Of a stretch of DNA of 64,000 nucleotides, positions 1 to 8,867 are shown piece after piece. The notes under the pieces are model-generated. The model did no database searches. It had not been told where the DNA came from and saw only the letters and a list, made by a program, of their open reading frames with translations. The position numbers were made by a program, and so were the translations under genes. The DNA is from Sphingomonas sp. PL-96. GTDB taxonomy: Bacteria > Pseudomonadota > Alphaproteobacteria > Sphingomonadales > Sphingomonadaceae. The stretch is from positions 248,001 to 312,000 of the forward strand of contig NZ_JAJFET010000001.1 of assembly GCF_020707215.1 (NCBI RefSeq), written 5' to 3'. Position 1 is the first letter of the stretch, and each line of letters starts with the position of its first letter.

Positions 1-2
1 GC

Positions 3-68
3 CTGTTCGACATCATGACCGGTCCCAACAGCCGCGACCTTCAGACCGTCGTGCTCGAAATCGCCTGA
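3..68 (+). CDS. C-terminal end of an unrecognised protein (partial)
   Basis: The window opens inside an open frame that reads [21 protein letters not shown] and stops with TGA eight bases before the mannonate dehydratase start. The tight spacing suggests it belongs to the same uronate operon. Twenty-two codons are too few to assign a family. Confidence 0.5.
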   Translation: MFDIMTGPNSRDLQTVVLEIA

Positions 69-76
69 GGAAACCG

Positions 77-1288
77 ATGCCCAAGATCGTCAACGCCCGG
101 GTGATCGTCACGAGTCCCGGTCGCAATTTCGTGACCCTGAAGATCGAGTGCGACGACGGCACGACCGGCGTGGGGGATGCAACGCTCAACGGCCGCGAAC
201 TCGCAGTCGCGAGCTACCTCTCCGAGCATGTCGTCCCCTGCCTGATCGGTCGCGATGCGCACCGGATCGAGGATATCTGGCAGTATCTCTACAAGGGCGC
301 ATATTGGCGGCGCGGTCCGGTCACCATGACCGCGATCGCAGCCGTCGACATGGCTCTGTGGGACATCAAGGGGAAGATCGCCGGTCTTCCCGTTTACCAG
401 CTGCTCGGCGGCGCTGCCCGCGAAGGCTGCATGGTCTATGCCCATGCCAATGGCGCCACGATCGACGACACGATTGCGGCGGCAAAGGCGGCGATCGACG
501 AAGGCTATCTTGCCGTGCGGCTGCAATGCGGCGTGCCGGGGCTGCCCTCCACCTATGGCGTCGCCAAGCACGGTGAACGCTATGAGCCGGCCGACGCCGA
601 CCTGCCGAGCGAGAGCGTCTGGTCGACGTCCAAATACCTGCGGGTCGTGCCCGAGCTGTTCCGAGCGGCGCGCGAAGCGCTCGGCTGGGACATTCACCTG
701 CTGCACGACATCCATCACCGGCTGACCCCGATCGAGGCGGGCCGGCTGGGCCGCGACCTAGAGCCGTATCGGCCCTTCTGGCTGGAGGATGCGTCGCCGG
801 CCGAGAACCAAGACGCGTTCCGCTTGATCCGCCAGCACACGACCGCGCCGCTCGCGGTGGGAGAGATCTTCAACTCGATCTGGGACTGCAAGGCGCTGAT
901 CGAGAACCAGTTGATCGATTATGTCCGCGCGACCGTGGTCCATGCGGGCGGCATCACCCACATGCGACGGATCGCGGCGCTGGCAGACCTCTATCAGGTT
1001 CGTACCGGCAGCCACGGTGCCACCGACCTCAGCCCGGTCTGCATGGCGGCAGCACTCCACTTCGGCCTGTCGATCCCAAATTTCGGCATCCAGGAGCATA
1101 TGCCGCACACCGAGGAGACGGACCGCGTCTTCCCGCATGCCTATTCCTTCGCCGACGGGCTGATGCATCCGGGGGACGCGCCGGGTCTGGGTGTCGACAT
1201 CGACGAGGAACTCGCCGGCACCCACGCGTACAAGCGCGCCTTCCTGCCGGTGAACCGATTGGAAGACGGCACGCTATGGAGTTGGTGA
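77..1288 (+). CDS. manD: D-mannonate dehydratase, ManD (enolase superfamily)
   Basis: Predicted to dehydrate D-mannonate to 2-keto-3-deoxygluconate, a cytoplasmic step of glucuronate breakdown. The 403-residue length is that of the ManD family, characterised in Novosphingobium aromaticivorans. The three metal-ligand acids of the enolase barrel are visible at Asp211 (HDIHHR), Glu237 (WLEDAS) and Glu263 (GEIFNS), with Tyr160, His213 and Arg148 at the catalytic positions of the family (one residue offset from the Novosphingobium numbering). An SD-like GAGGAAA lies just upstream of the ATG. The next gene starts one base after its stop, so the two are probably co-transcribed. Related RspA-type proteins of low activity exist, but the motif set and the transporter neighbour favour true ManD. 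Confidence 0.93.
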   Translation: MPKIVNARVIVTSPGRNFVTLKIECDDGTTGVGDATLNGRELAVASYLSEHVVPCLIGRDAHRIEDIWQYLYKGAYWRRGPVTMTAIAAVDMALWDIKGKIAGLPVYQLLGGAAREGCMVYAHANGATIDDTIAAAKAAIDEGYLAVRLQCGVPGLPSTYGVAKHGERYEPADADLPSESVWSTSKYLRVVPELFRAAREALGWDIHLLHDIHHRLTPIEAGRLGRDLEPYRPFWLEDASPAENQDAFRLIRQHTTAPLAVGEIFNSIWDCKALIENQLIDYVRATVVHAGGITHMRRIAALADLYQVRTGSHGATDLSPVCMAAALHFGLSIPNFGIQEHMPHTEETDRVFPHAYSFADGLMHPGDAPGLGVDIDEELAGTHAYKRAFLPVNRLEDGTLWSW

Positions 1289-1289
1289 G

Positions 1290-2606
1290 GTGAGTGCCCT
1301 CAGCGACGCCGCAGCCGAGGCACCGGACACCGCCGCCCGGGCGGTACGGGCGCCGCGCGGGCGGATCCGGTGGATCATCTGCGGCTTGCTGTTCACCGCC
1401 GTGGTGCTCAGCTACATCGACCGCCTGGTGCTGGGGGTGCTGAAGCCGCAGCTCGAGGCCCTCTACGGCTGGACCAACACGGGCTATGCCGACATCACCG
1501 GTTATTTCCAGGTGTTCTACGGCCTGGGCTTTCTGCTGTTCGGCTGGTTGATCGATCGGATCGGGCCGCGCGCGGGCTATCTGCTGGCGATGGGCAGCTG
1601 GACAGTCGGCCACTTCGCCCAGACGCTGGTGACTTCGACGTCAGGCTTCGTGCTCGCGCGCATCCCGCTCGCCTTTGGTGAGGCCGGGACCTATCCGTCT
1701 GCACTGGCGGCGGCATCGCAGTGGTTTCCCAAGAGGGAGCGCGCGCTTGCCATCGGCATCTTCAATGCTGGCGCAAATGTGGGCGCGGTGGTCACGCCGC
1801 TCCTGATCGGCTTCATCGTCGCCGACCTCGTGCTCGACTGGCGTTGGGCCTTCATCGTGACAGGGCTGCTCAACCTGGTGTGGCTCTTCGCCTGGTGGCG
1901 CTTCTACCATCCGCCGCACCGCCATCCGCGCATCACGACCGAGGAACGCGCCTGGATCGAGGCGGAGCCTGCCGACGACAGCGGTCGCGCGGGCTTTCGC
2001 GCCGTGCTGCGCCACCGCGAGGCTTGGGCCTATATGGCCGGCCGCTTCCTGATCGATCCCGTCTGGTGGACCTTTCTCTTCTGGCTGCCCGATTTCTTCC
2101 ACACCCGTTACGGCTATGACCTCAAGAGCTTCGGCCCGCCGCTTGTCGCCATCTACATCCTGGCGGACCTGGGTGCGATAGCGGGCGGCTGGTACTCCTC
2201 ACGCCAGCTCAAGCGAGGGATGGCCACCGGCCGCGCACGCAAGCAGGCGATGTTCGTCTGCGCGTTGTTTGCCTTGCCGGTGATGTTCGCCGCCCAGGCC
2301 AGCAGCATCTGGATCGCGGTCGCGCTGATCGGCCTTGCCTGCGCCGCGCACCAGGGTTTTTCGACCAACCTGTTCGCGCTGCCGGGTGATCAGTTCCCAC
2401 GCTATGCTCAAGGCACGCTGATCGGCCTTGGCGGATTTGCGGGCGCCGTCGGCGGGTTCATCGCATCCAAGTCGCTCGGTGCGCTGCTCGACAAGGTCGG
2501 CAGCTATGGCCCGTTCTTTGTCGCTTGCGGCGTCGCCTACCTGGTCGCGCTGCTGGTCTTCCACCTCCTCAACCCGCGCTACCGCGACGTGAAGATCGCG
2601 CAATGA
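1290..2606 (+). CDS. MFS transporter, hexuronate/anion:cation symporter type
   Basis: A 438-residue inner-membrane permease with about twelve hydrophobic segments. After a roughly 25-residue polar N-terminus the first helix carries SYIDRLVLGVLKP, typical of the anion:cation symporter branch of the MFS that takes up glucuronate, galacturonate and related sugar acids (ExuT-like). A charged central loop near residue 205 separates the two six-helix halves. It begins with GTG one base after the manD stop, and its stop overlaps a possible ATG of the next gene. The adjacent mannonate dehydratase makes a uronate or aldonate the likely substrate; which one cannot be told from sequence. Confidence 0.85.
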   Translation: MSALSDAAAEAPDTAARAVRAPRGRIRWIICGLLFTAVVLSYIDRLVLGVLKPQLEALYGWTNTGYADITGYFQVFYGLGFLLFGWLIDRIGPRAGYLLAMGSWTVGHFAQTLVTSTSGFVLARIPLAFGEAGTYPSALAAASQWFPKRERALAIGIFNAGANVGAVVTPLLIGFIVADLVLDWRWAFIVTGLLNLVWLFAWWRFYHPPHRHPRITTEERAWIEAEPADDSGRAGFRAVLRHREAWAYMAGRFLIDPVWWTFLFWLPDFFHTRYGYDLKSFGPPLVAIYILADLGAIAGGWYSSRQLKRGMATGRARKQAMFVCALFALPVMFAAQASSIWIAVALIGLACAAHQGFSTNLFALPGDQFPRYAQGTLIGLGGFAGAVGGFIASKSLGALLDKVGSYGPFFVACGVAYLVALLVFHLLNPRYRDVKIAQ

Positions 2607-2641
2607 ACAGCGGCAAGAGACGACGGCTCAAGGGGAATGAC

Positions 2642-4273
2642 GTGAAGCATATCGCAACAGCTCTGGGCGCAACGCTGATGCTTGCAGCGCCAGCGACAGC
2701 GGAAACTCCCCGCCTGCAACGCCGTGGGGAGGCGACCCAGCTCGTCGTCGGGGGCAAGCCGATGCTCCTGATCGCCGGTGAGCTCAGCAACTCGGCCGCC
2801 TCCAGCGCGGCCTACATGGCGCCGCACTGGGCCAAGCTTCGCGCGATGAACCTGAATGCGGTTCTGGCGCCAGTGTCGTGGGAACTGATCGAGCCGGTTG
2901 AGGGACGTTATGATTGGTCGAGCCTGGACTCGATGCTCCGCGAGGCGCGTGCCAATGACCTGAAGCTCGTGCTGCTCTGGTTCGGCGCCTACAAGAACTC
3001 GATGTCCACCTATGTGCCGGGCTGGGTGAAACAGGATCAGTCGCGCTTCCCGCGGGCAGGGTTGCCCAATGGCCAGTCCGTCGAGATCCTGTCGACGTTC
3101 GGCGAGGAGATGGTGCGGGCGGACGCGCGTGCCTATGCGGCGATGCTCGCGCATCTGAAAGCGGTCGATGGCGACCGCAACACCGTGGTGATGGTGCAGG
3201 TCGAGAACGAGATCGGCATGCTGCCGGTCGTGCGGGACTATTCGCCGGCCGCCAATGCCGCATTCGCGCAGCCGGTCCCAGCCGAGCTCATCGCCTATCT
3301 CACTCAGCACCGCGACACGTTGGTGCCGGAGATGAAGGCGATGTGGCTGGAGCGGGGCGCACGGACCCAAGGCAGCTGGACCGAGCTGTTCGGCGACGGG
3401 GATGCCGCGGCCGAAGTGTTTACCGCCTGGCATTACGCGCGTTTTGCAGAGACGCTGACCCGCGCTGGCAAGGCTGCGTATCCGCTGCCGATGTACGTCA
3501 ACGTCGCGCTCAATCGACCCGGCCGTGCCCCCGGGCAGTATCCAAGCGGCGGTCCGCTGCCGCACCTGATCGACGTGTGGAAGGCGGGGGCACCATCGAT
3601 CGACCTGCTCGCACCCGACATCTATTTCTCGAACTTCACCCAGATCGTCGATCGCTATCACCGCGCCGATAACCCGCTGTTCGTGCCCGAGGCGCATAAC
3701 GCGGAGAATCCGGTCGTTCCTGCCAACGCCTTTTACGCCTTCGGAGAGCGCGACGCGATCGGCTTCGGGCCGTTCTCCATCGACTCCGTGGACGATGCCC
3801 CGGGGCAGCTGGGTGCGGCTTATGGCGTGCTCCAGCAGCTCCAACCGCATATCCTGACGGCTCAGGGGACGGACCGCATTGCGGGGTTCAAGCCGCGGCA
3901 GCGCTATGACGAGTCACTCGACTACGAACCGCAGGTGCGCCGTCTCGGCAACTACCGCTTCACCGTCGCCTTCGCGGACATTGAACGACCGGCGATGACG
4001 ACGGAGACCGCCGGCTATGGCGGCATGGTTCTCCAGACCGGCGAAGACGAGTATCTGATCGCGGGGAAGGGGATCACCGTCACGTTTGCGGGAGCAGGCG
4101 AGGGGCCGTCGCTGGCAGGAATAGAGCGCGCGGAGGAAGGTAGCTTCGACGCTGCCGGGCGTTGGATCGCGGGTCGCGTGCTGAACGGCGACCAGACCCA
4201 TCAGGGCCGCCACATCCAGCTGCCTGCCGGAAGCTGGGGGATCCAGAAGGTGCGGCTGTATCGCTACCGCTGA
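2642..4273 (+). CDS. Secreted GH35-like glycoside hydrolase (DUF5597-type beta-galactosidase family)
   Basis: A 543-residue exported enzyme predicted to release terminal beta-galactosyl (or similar) residues from plant oligosaccharides. The GTG start chosen has AAGGGG a few bases upstream and gives a clean signal peptide, MKHIATALGATLMLAAPATA, cut before ETPRLQ. An upstream ATG at 2603, overlapping the transporter stop, would add 13 residues and is the alternative. The TIM barrel shows the acid/base NE pair in VQVENEIGM (Glu190) and a probable nucleophile in FVPEAHN (Glu350). The C-terminal 150 residues fit the beta-sandwich appended to this family. Substrate specificity is inferred only from neighbours. 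Confidence 0.8.
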   Translation: MKHIATALGATLMLAAPATAETPRLQRRGEATQLVVGGKPMLLIAGELSNSAASSAAYMAPHWAKLRAMNLNAVLAPVSWELIEPVEGRYDWSSLDSMLREARANDLKLVLLWFGAYKNSMSTYVPGWVKQDQSRFPRAGLPNGQSVEILSTFGEEMVRADARAYAAMLAHLKAVDGDRNTVVMVQVENEIGMLPVVRDYSPAANAAFAQPVPAELIAYLTQHRDTLVPEMKAMWLERGARTQGSWTELFGDGDAAAEVFTAWHYARFAETLTRAGKAAYPLPMYVNVALNRPGRAPGQYPSGGPLPHLIDVWKAGAPSIDLLAPDIYFSNFTQIVDRYHRADNPLFVPEAHNAENPVVPANAFYAFGERDAIGFGPFSIDSVDDAPGQLGAAYGVLQQLQPHILTAQGTDRIAGFKPRQRYDESLDYEPQVRRLGNYRFTVAFADIERPAMTTETAGYGGMVLQTGEDEYLIAGKGITVTFAGAGEGPSLAGIERAEEGSFDAAGRWIAGRVLNGDQTHQGRHIQLPAGSWGIQKVRLYRYR

Positions 4274-4339
4274 AGAAGCTGTGTTCTTACGGATACAGCA
4301 GAATAGTTGAGAAGAAGTCGCACGATTTAAGGCTTGCAA

Positions 4340-4354
4340 TGGTTAGCGCTACCA
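4340..4354. promoter_or_regulatory. LacI-type palindromic operator upstream of the TonB-dependent receptor
   Basis: TGGTTAGCGCTACCA has a perfect TAGCGCTA core flanked by TGG/CCA arms, with one extra T in the left arm. It lies 66 bases before the receptor GTG, in a 146-base gap with no other gene. Palindromes centred on AGCGCT are the usual binding sites of LacI-family sugar regulators in Caulobacter, Xanthomonas and sphingomonads. A near copy precedes the GH43 gene at 10043-10057. Confidence 0.6.
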
Positions 4355-4419
4355 GTGCACGATGATCTTATTGAAGACGAGGGCGGGAACACGCCCCGAG
4401 CTTTAAAGGAGAGGACGTC

Positions 4420-7400
4420 GTGGGGACTGTTTTACAGCTTCGTCGTACGGGTGGCTTTGCCGCTCTTTTGCTGACGACCGTTGCGTGGCCGGCACTGGCG
4501 CAGACACAGGGGGAGCCGACGGCTTCCTCGTCCAGCAGCGCAACGACAGAGGCGGACGCACAGACGCAGGATGGTGCTGGGCAGACTGCGCCCACCGCCA
4601 TCGATGACTCGGCGCAGGCACCTGCCGATCCGTCGTCGACAGGTAATGGCGATATCGTCGTCACCGGCTATCGCGCATCGCTGGAGAGCCAGACGAACGC
4701 CAAGCGCAACTCGATCGGCTTTACCGACACGATCTTTGCCGAAGACATCGGCAAGTTTCCGGACACCAATATCGCGGAGTCGGTAAACCGTATCCCGGGT
4801 GTGACCATCAGCCGCGAAGTGACGGGCGAAGGCGCCAACGTTGCTATCCGCGGCCTGGGTACTAACTTCACGCGCGTCCTGCTGAACGGCGCGCCCGTCG
4901 CGATCGCGTCTGTGCGCTTCGATGCGCAGAGCACCAATCGTGAAGTCGACCTCGATCTCATCCCGACCGAGCTGTTCACGCAGCTGACGGTGAGCAAGTC
5001 GCCGACCGCAAGCCAGATCGAAGGTGGTGCCGCGGGTACCGTCAACCTGCGCTCGGCGCGTCCGTTCGACAACCCCAAGCCGTATATCAGCTATGGCCTG
5101 CAGGGGTCGAAGGTGAGCTCGGCCGACAAATGGGGCTATCGCGGTTATGCTCTGGCGAGCGCCACGTTCGGCGATTTCGGCATCCTCGTCGGCGGTGCTG
5201 CGGTCAAGAGCCGTTTCCGGGTGGACGGTTTCGAAACCATCGGCTGGACCAACCCGAACCTGACTGCGGCCCAGAGCAGCAGCGCGACGCGCAACAACAC
5301 CGGCGGCGGCAACTTCACGATCCCGGGTACGGTGCCGATCAACGCCGGCAACGGCCTGACTCCTGGGACCGTGATCGATGAGGCGTTTCTGCTCGCCAAC
5401 AATCCGGGTGCCACCATCGAGCAGATCGACAATGGTCTGCTGCCGCGTCTCGGCCGGCCGCGCACTGAAATCGGCGAGCGCACTCGCTACAACGGCCTGA
5501 TCTCGCTGGAATGGCGGCCGAGCGATGCCCTGCACTTCTATGTCGATGGCATGTACGCCAAGCGGAACACCGACTTCCAGCGTTCCACGATGAACTGGGC
5601 GGTGCGCAACGGCGCAGCCATCCCGCTGAACACCACCTACGACAAGACCGACTGCTCGGATGGCTGCACCGTCACCAGCGGCACCTTTGCGAACTCGCAG
5701 TTCTTCCTGGAGTACCGCCCGTACCGGGACCGCCAGGATTACTGGGGCGTCAACCCGGGCATGGAATTCGTCATCAACGATTTCATCAAAGGTGACCTGC
5801 AGGCGAACTACACGAAGAGCAATTTCCGTCGCGAAAGCCCGACCGTTCTCGTCATCACGCCGGCCAGCAGCGGCGTGACCGTGAACTATACCAACAACGG
5901 CGGCATTCCGGACATCTCGACGAACATCGACCTGAACGATCCGTCGCAGTTCGGCTGGGCCGGTGGCGGCCGCCTGAACCTCAACGGCGAAGAGCGCGAG
6001 ACCGAGACCAAGGGCGTGCGCGGCAGCCTGTTGTTCGGTGACGAGACACGGTTCAGCGTCCGCGTCGGCGCGGCCTATGACGATACCAGCCGGCGGATCA
6101 CGCCGTTCGACAACACCAATCCGTGGCAGGCGGCGGTCTGCGGCAACAACCCGAACGTGGTCCTTCCCGGTCCCAACCGGCAGCCGGTCTGCGACGGCGC
6201 CAACCTGCCCGGTACGCTCGCTCCTCCGGGATACCCGACCTATCCGGGTTATGGCACCGGCTTCTCGGCCGGGGCGCCGCCGCTCAGCTATGGTGGGTCG
6301 CTGGTTCCGACCGCGGCGGTGCCGGGCTTCCTGGTGCCCACGGCAGCCGGCTTCGTTTCGCTTGACTGGAACCGCTTCAAGGATGCGACCAACTACGATG
6401 AGCTGCTCGCCGGTGCGACCGAGACTGGTGCTGGCAGCAGCGGCGCCAACGGCGGCCTGATCCGTGAAAAGGTGACCGGCACCTTTATCGAAATGAACGG
6501 CATCTTCGACGTTCGGGACGGCGACACCCTCCGCCTGAATGGCGGCCTGCGCTACGTTCGTACCGACCAGCGGGTCGGCGGCCGGACGACCCTGCCGAAC
6601 CCGCAGAACGTGCGCGATGGCGTGACGTGTCCGGGTGTGAGCCCGACGTTCGCGCTCGATGGCTCGTGCTACCCGACGATCGTCAACTTCGCACAGACGC
6701 AGCGTGTCTATTCGAACTTCCTGCCCTCGTTGAGCGCAGCCTACAGCTTCGGCGACAAGGCAGTGGCACGCGCTTCGATCTCGCGTACGCTGACCCGTCC
6801 GGATCCCAACCAGCTGCTGCCGGGCGCTTCATTCGTCCAGCCGTCGGCGGACATCGGGACGCTCGGAAACAACGCGCTCGACCCGTACATTTCCGACAAC
6901 ATCGACCTGGGCTTCGAATACTACACGGGTGGCGAAGGCGTGATCGCGTTTGCGGCCTTCCGGAAGTCGATCACCGGCTTCACGATCAACGGCATCAACA
7001 CCGTGCCGTTCTCGACGCTGGCGCCGTTCGGGATCACCTTTGCTTCGCTCACTGCGGCGCAGCAGCAGTCGTTGCTCGACCGGGCGGGACCGGCGGGCAT
7101 TTCGCCCGAGCAGGTTCCGATTCAGCTTCAGCAGCAGGTAAACGCCGACGGCAAGCTCAAGGTCAACGGCCTCGAGTTCCAGGTCACGCAGCCGCTCGAC
7201 TTCGCGACGCGTCTGATCGGCGTCGAAGGCTTCGGCGTGCAGGGCAACCTGACCCTGATCGACCAGCGCGGCGAAGGGGAGGTTCCGGCGGTGGCGCTGG
7301 GCGTGGCTCCCACCACCTACACGTTGACAGGCTATTACGAAGGCAACGGCCTGTCGGCGCGGCTGACCTACACCTACAACGAAGGTTCGGTGAGCTCGGG

Positions 7401-7641
7401 TCTCAACCAGAACGGCCTTCCCGACGCAGCGATCATCGGTCGCAACTATGGTCAGCTCGACTTCTCGGGCAACGTCGATCTCGGCAAGATCCTCGGCAAC
7501 GACTATCTGCCCACGCTCGTCGTCAACGTGATCAACATCAACAAGGAAGCACAGAGCTCGTACTTCCAGTTCACGAACGCGACGTTCAGCGAATACAACC
7601 CGGGCCGCACCGTCCTGGTGGGTATCCGCGGCCGCTTCTAA
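4420..7641 (+). CDS. TonB-dependent receptor (Xanthomonas/Caulobacter type), probable oligosaccharide porin
   Basis: A 1073-residue outer-membrane receptor that would import plant-derived oligosaccharides using TonB energy. The GTG start follows a strong SD, AAAGGAGAGG. Residues 1 to about 27 form a signal peptide ending PALAQ. A low-complexity Ser/Ala/Gln stretch leads to the TonB box region DIVVTGYRASL near residue 80. The plug domain includes FPDTNIAESVNRIPGV and ILNGAPVA-like segments, and the remaining roughly 800 residues fit the 22-strand barrel. It ends in the typical aromatic, GIRGRF. Length and motifs match the family named TonB-Xanth-Caul. The operator at 4340 and the glycoside hydrolases on both sides point to hemicellulose fragments as ligand; this is inference. 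Confidence 0.92.
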   Translation: MGTVLQLRRTGGFAALLLTTVAWPALAQTQGEPTASSSSSATTEADAQTQDGAGQTAPTAIDDSAQAPADPSSTGNGDIVVTGYRASLESQTNAKRNSIGFTDTIFAEDIGKFPDTNIAESVNRIPGVTISREVTGEGANVAIRGLGTNFTRVLLNGAPVAIASVRFDAQSTNREVDLDLIPTELFTQLTVSKSPTASQIEGGAAGTVNLRSARPFDNPKPYISYGLQGSKVSSADKWGYRGYALASATFGDFGILVGGAAVKSRFRVDGFETIGWTNPNLTAAQSSSATRNNTGGGNFTIPGTVPINAGNGLTPGTVIDEAFLLANNPGATIEQIDNGLLPRLGRPRTEIGERTRYNGLISLEWRPSDALHFYVDGMYAKRNTDFQRSTMNWAVRNGAAIPLNTTYDKTDCSDGCTVTSGTFANSQFFLEYRPYRDRQDYWGVNPGMEFVINDFIKGDLQANYTKSNFRRESPTVLVITPASSGVTVNYTNNGGIPDISTNIDLNDPSQFGWAGGGRLNLNGEERETETKGVRGSLLFGDETRFSVRVGAAYDDTSRRITPFDNTNPWQAAVCGNNPNVVLPGPNRQPVCDGANLPGTLAPPGYPTYPGYGTGFSAGAPPLSYGGSLVPTAAVPGFLVPTAAGFVSLDWNRFKDATNYDELLAGATETGAGSSGANGGLIREKVTGTFIEMNGIFDVRDGDTLRLNGGLRYVRTDQRVGGRTTLPNPQNVRDGVTCPGVSPTFALDGSCYPTIVNFAQTQRVYSNFLPSLSAAYSFGDKAVARASISRTLTRPDPNQLLPGASFVQPSADIGTLGNNALDPYISDNIDLGFEYYTGGEGVIAFAAFRKSITGFTINGINTVPFSTLAPFGITFASLTAAQQQSLLDRAGPAGISPEQVPIQLQQQVNADGKLKVNGLEFQVTQPLDFATRLIGVEGFGVQGNLTLIDQRGEGEVPAVALGVAPTTYTLTGYYEGNGLSARLTYTYNEGSVSSGLNQNGLPDAAIIGRNYGQLDFSGNVDLGKILGNDYLPTLVVNVININKEAQSSYFQFTNATFSEYNPGRTVLVGIRGRF

Positions 7642-7666
7642 GCGGGACCACTACGTCAACACGCGG

Positions 7667-7690
7667 AACGCCGCCCCTCGGGGCGGCGTT
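7667..7690 (+). terminator. Rho-independent-type terminator after the receptor gene
   Basis: An 11-base inverted repeat (AACGCCGCCCC paired with GGGGCGGCGTT) separated by two bases begins 26 bases after the receptor stop and is followed by GTCGTTTGT, a weak T-rich run. Confidence 0.75.
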
Positions 7691-8198
7691 GTCGTTTGTG
7701 GAGAGGGTGAAACTGGCGGAGGGCAGAATGTCTGCAGCTTTCGCATCGAGTCTTCCCGAGACCGGTTCGTCAGGCGCGCGGTTCAAGCGGTTGGTGCGTC
7801 CCTCACTTGCGGAGCGATAGAACGCCTCAGCGACTGGCATGTGGGAGTGTAATTCCTGGGCAGCAGCCTGTGCTCGGCAGCGATGCCAGGCGTTACCAGG
7901 CGGAAGTCGGGTCGTAGTCGCGGGCGCGGCGATCGCATCGCGGGAGGGGCAGGCAGGGCGGCTCGACCGCAAGTGCCGGCAGGCTCAGCGCAGGATCGGG
8001 TCCTTCAATAGCCGGGACAAGTTCGCTGGTGCTCCAGGCGATCAGTCGACACGGGCACGCACGAGCGCGCGATCATTGAAGACGAACGTCTCGACAGCGT
8101 GGAGTGTTCGTGTCGGGCTGGCATCCGGCCGGAGCCCTGGCAGGTTCGATGCCGTAGGAGTGATACCGAACCGGCGGGAGCCCGGCTCGGTGTGGTGT
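7691..8198. other. Non-coding stretch downstream of the decayed xylose genes
   Basis: About 500 bases with no gene I can support. On the minus strand, in line with the xylA remnant, a short frame near 8070-8140 reads TLHAVETFVFNDRALVRA before a stop; it looks protein-like but is too short to identify. The interval is best read as eroded sequence beyond the xylA scar. Confidence 0.5.
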
Positions 8199-8549
8199 TC
8201 AGAGGAAGGGTTTGATCAGGTTCTCAATCCGCTCCTGGCGGCCCGAGCGCGGCTTCGGGTCAATCGCCTGCTCGACTGCCAGGTCGGCGATGCCGGCCAG
8301 ATCCGTATCCCAGCCGTTCTGCGGATCGCCCCGGTTGGCGTCGATGGAGCCAAGGATGCCAAGCGCGCCCGCGGTTGCAATCTCGTACTCGAAGGTGTGG
8401 CCGGACAGCGTGGCATGGTTCGCCTCGATGCTCCCGCGGATTTCATTCTCCAGGCCATAGCGCTTGAGGAAGCCGTACACGGTCGCCGTGTCAAAGTCGT
8501 ACTGGTGCTTGGTCGGCTCATGCGGCTTCGGCTCGATCAGGATGGTGCC
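8199..8549 (-). pseudogene. xylA: Xylose isomerase remnant (5'-truncated, internally deleted)
   Basis: The minus-strand frame reads [20 protein letters not shown], continues through [20 protein letters not shown] and [16 protein letters not shown], and ends [15 protein letters not shown]. These are signature blocks of D-xylose isomerase, including the metal- and substrate-binding Glu, His and Asp positions. The first half of the enzyme (roughly 230 residues by comparison with the known family) is absent. NGWDTD is followed almost at once by LADLAVE-type sequence from the far C-terminus, so about 100 residues are also missing inside. It joins directly to a xylB fragment upstream. A functional product is very unlikely. 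Confidence 0.88.
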
Positions 8550-8860
8550 CGCGAGCAACCTGTCGCTCCACTGACGGCTGGCAACCTCCAGCCACAGCGT
8601 GCCGGCGGCATCCGACAGGTCGTTGCTCCGTGCATCTGGCCGGCAAGGCCGATGCCGCGCACGGCCCGGCGCACGGCCGCGTCGATCGCCTGCGCGGCCG
8701 CCGTGGTGGCGTCCCACCAGGCACCCGGATCCTGCACGGACCAGAGCGGCCGGGGCCGCTGCACGCTGAGTGCCGCGGTCCCCTGGCCGGCGAGCGCGCC
8801 ATGCTCGTCCAGCACCTCCGCCTTGACGCCGGAGGTGCCAATATCGACGCCGAGGAACGT
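8550..8860 (-). pseudogene. xylB: Xylulokinase N-terminal remnant, frameshifted and fused to the xylA scar
   Basis: Starting two codons after the GH43 stop, the minus strand encodes [20 protein letters not shown], then [16 protein letters not shown] and [10 protein letters not shown]. This is the first ATP-binding segment of FGGY-family xylulokinase. At the expected start the codon before FLGVD is ACG, preceded by an SD-like GAGGGGG, so the original ATG seems lost. After MHGAT the frame must shift to continue as [12 protein letters not shown], and within some 20 codons it runs into xylose isomerase. Only about 95 of the roughly 480 residues of a xylulokinase remain. Confidence 0.85.
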
Positions 8861-8867
8861 GGCCCCC

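Noticed and set aside
4162..4365. Small plus-strand ORF overlapping the end of the GH35-like gene
   Set aside because: It reads out of frame through the glycosidase C-terminus and the operator; no SD or homology.
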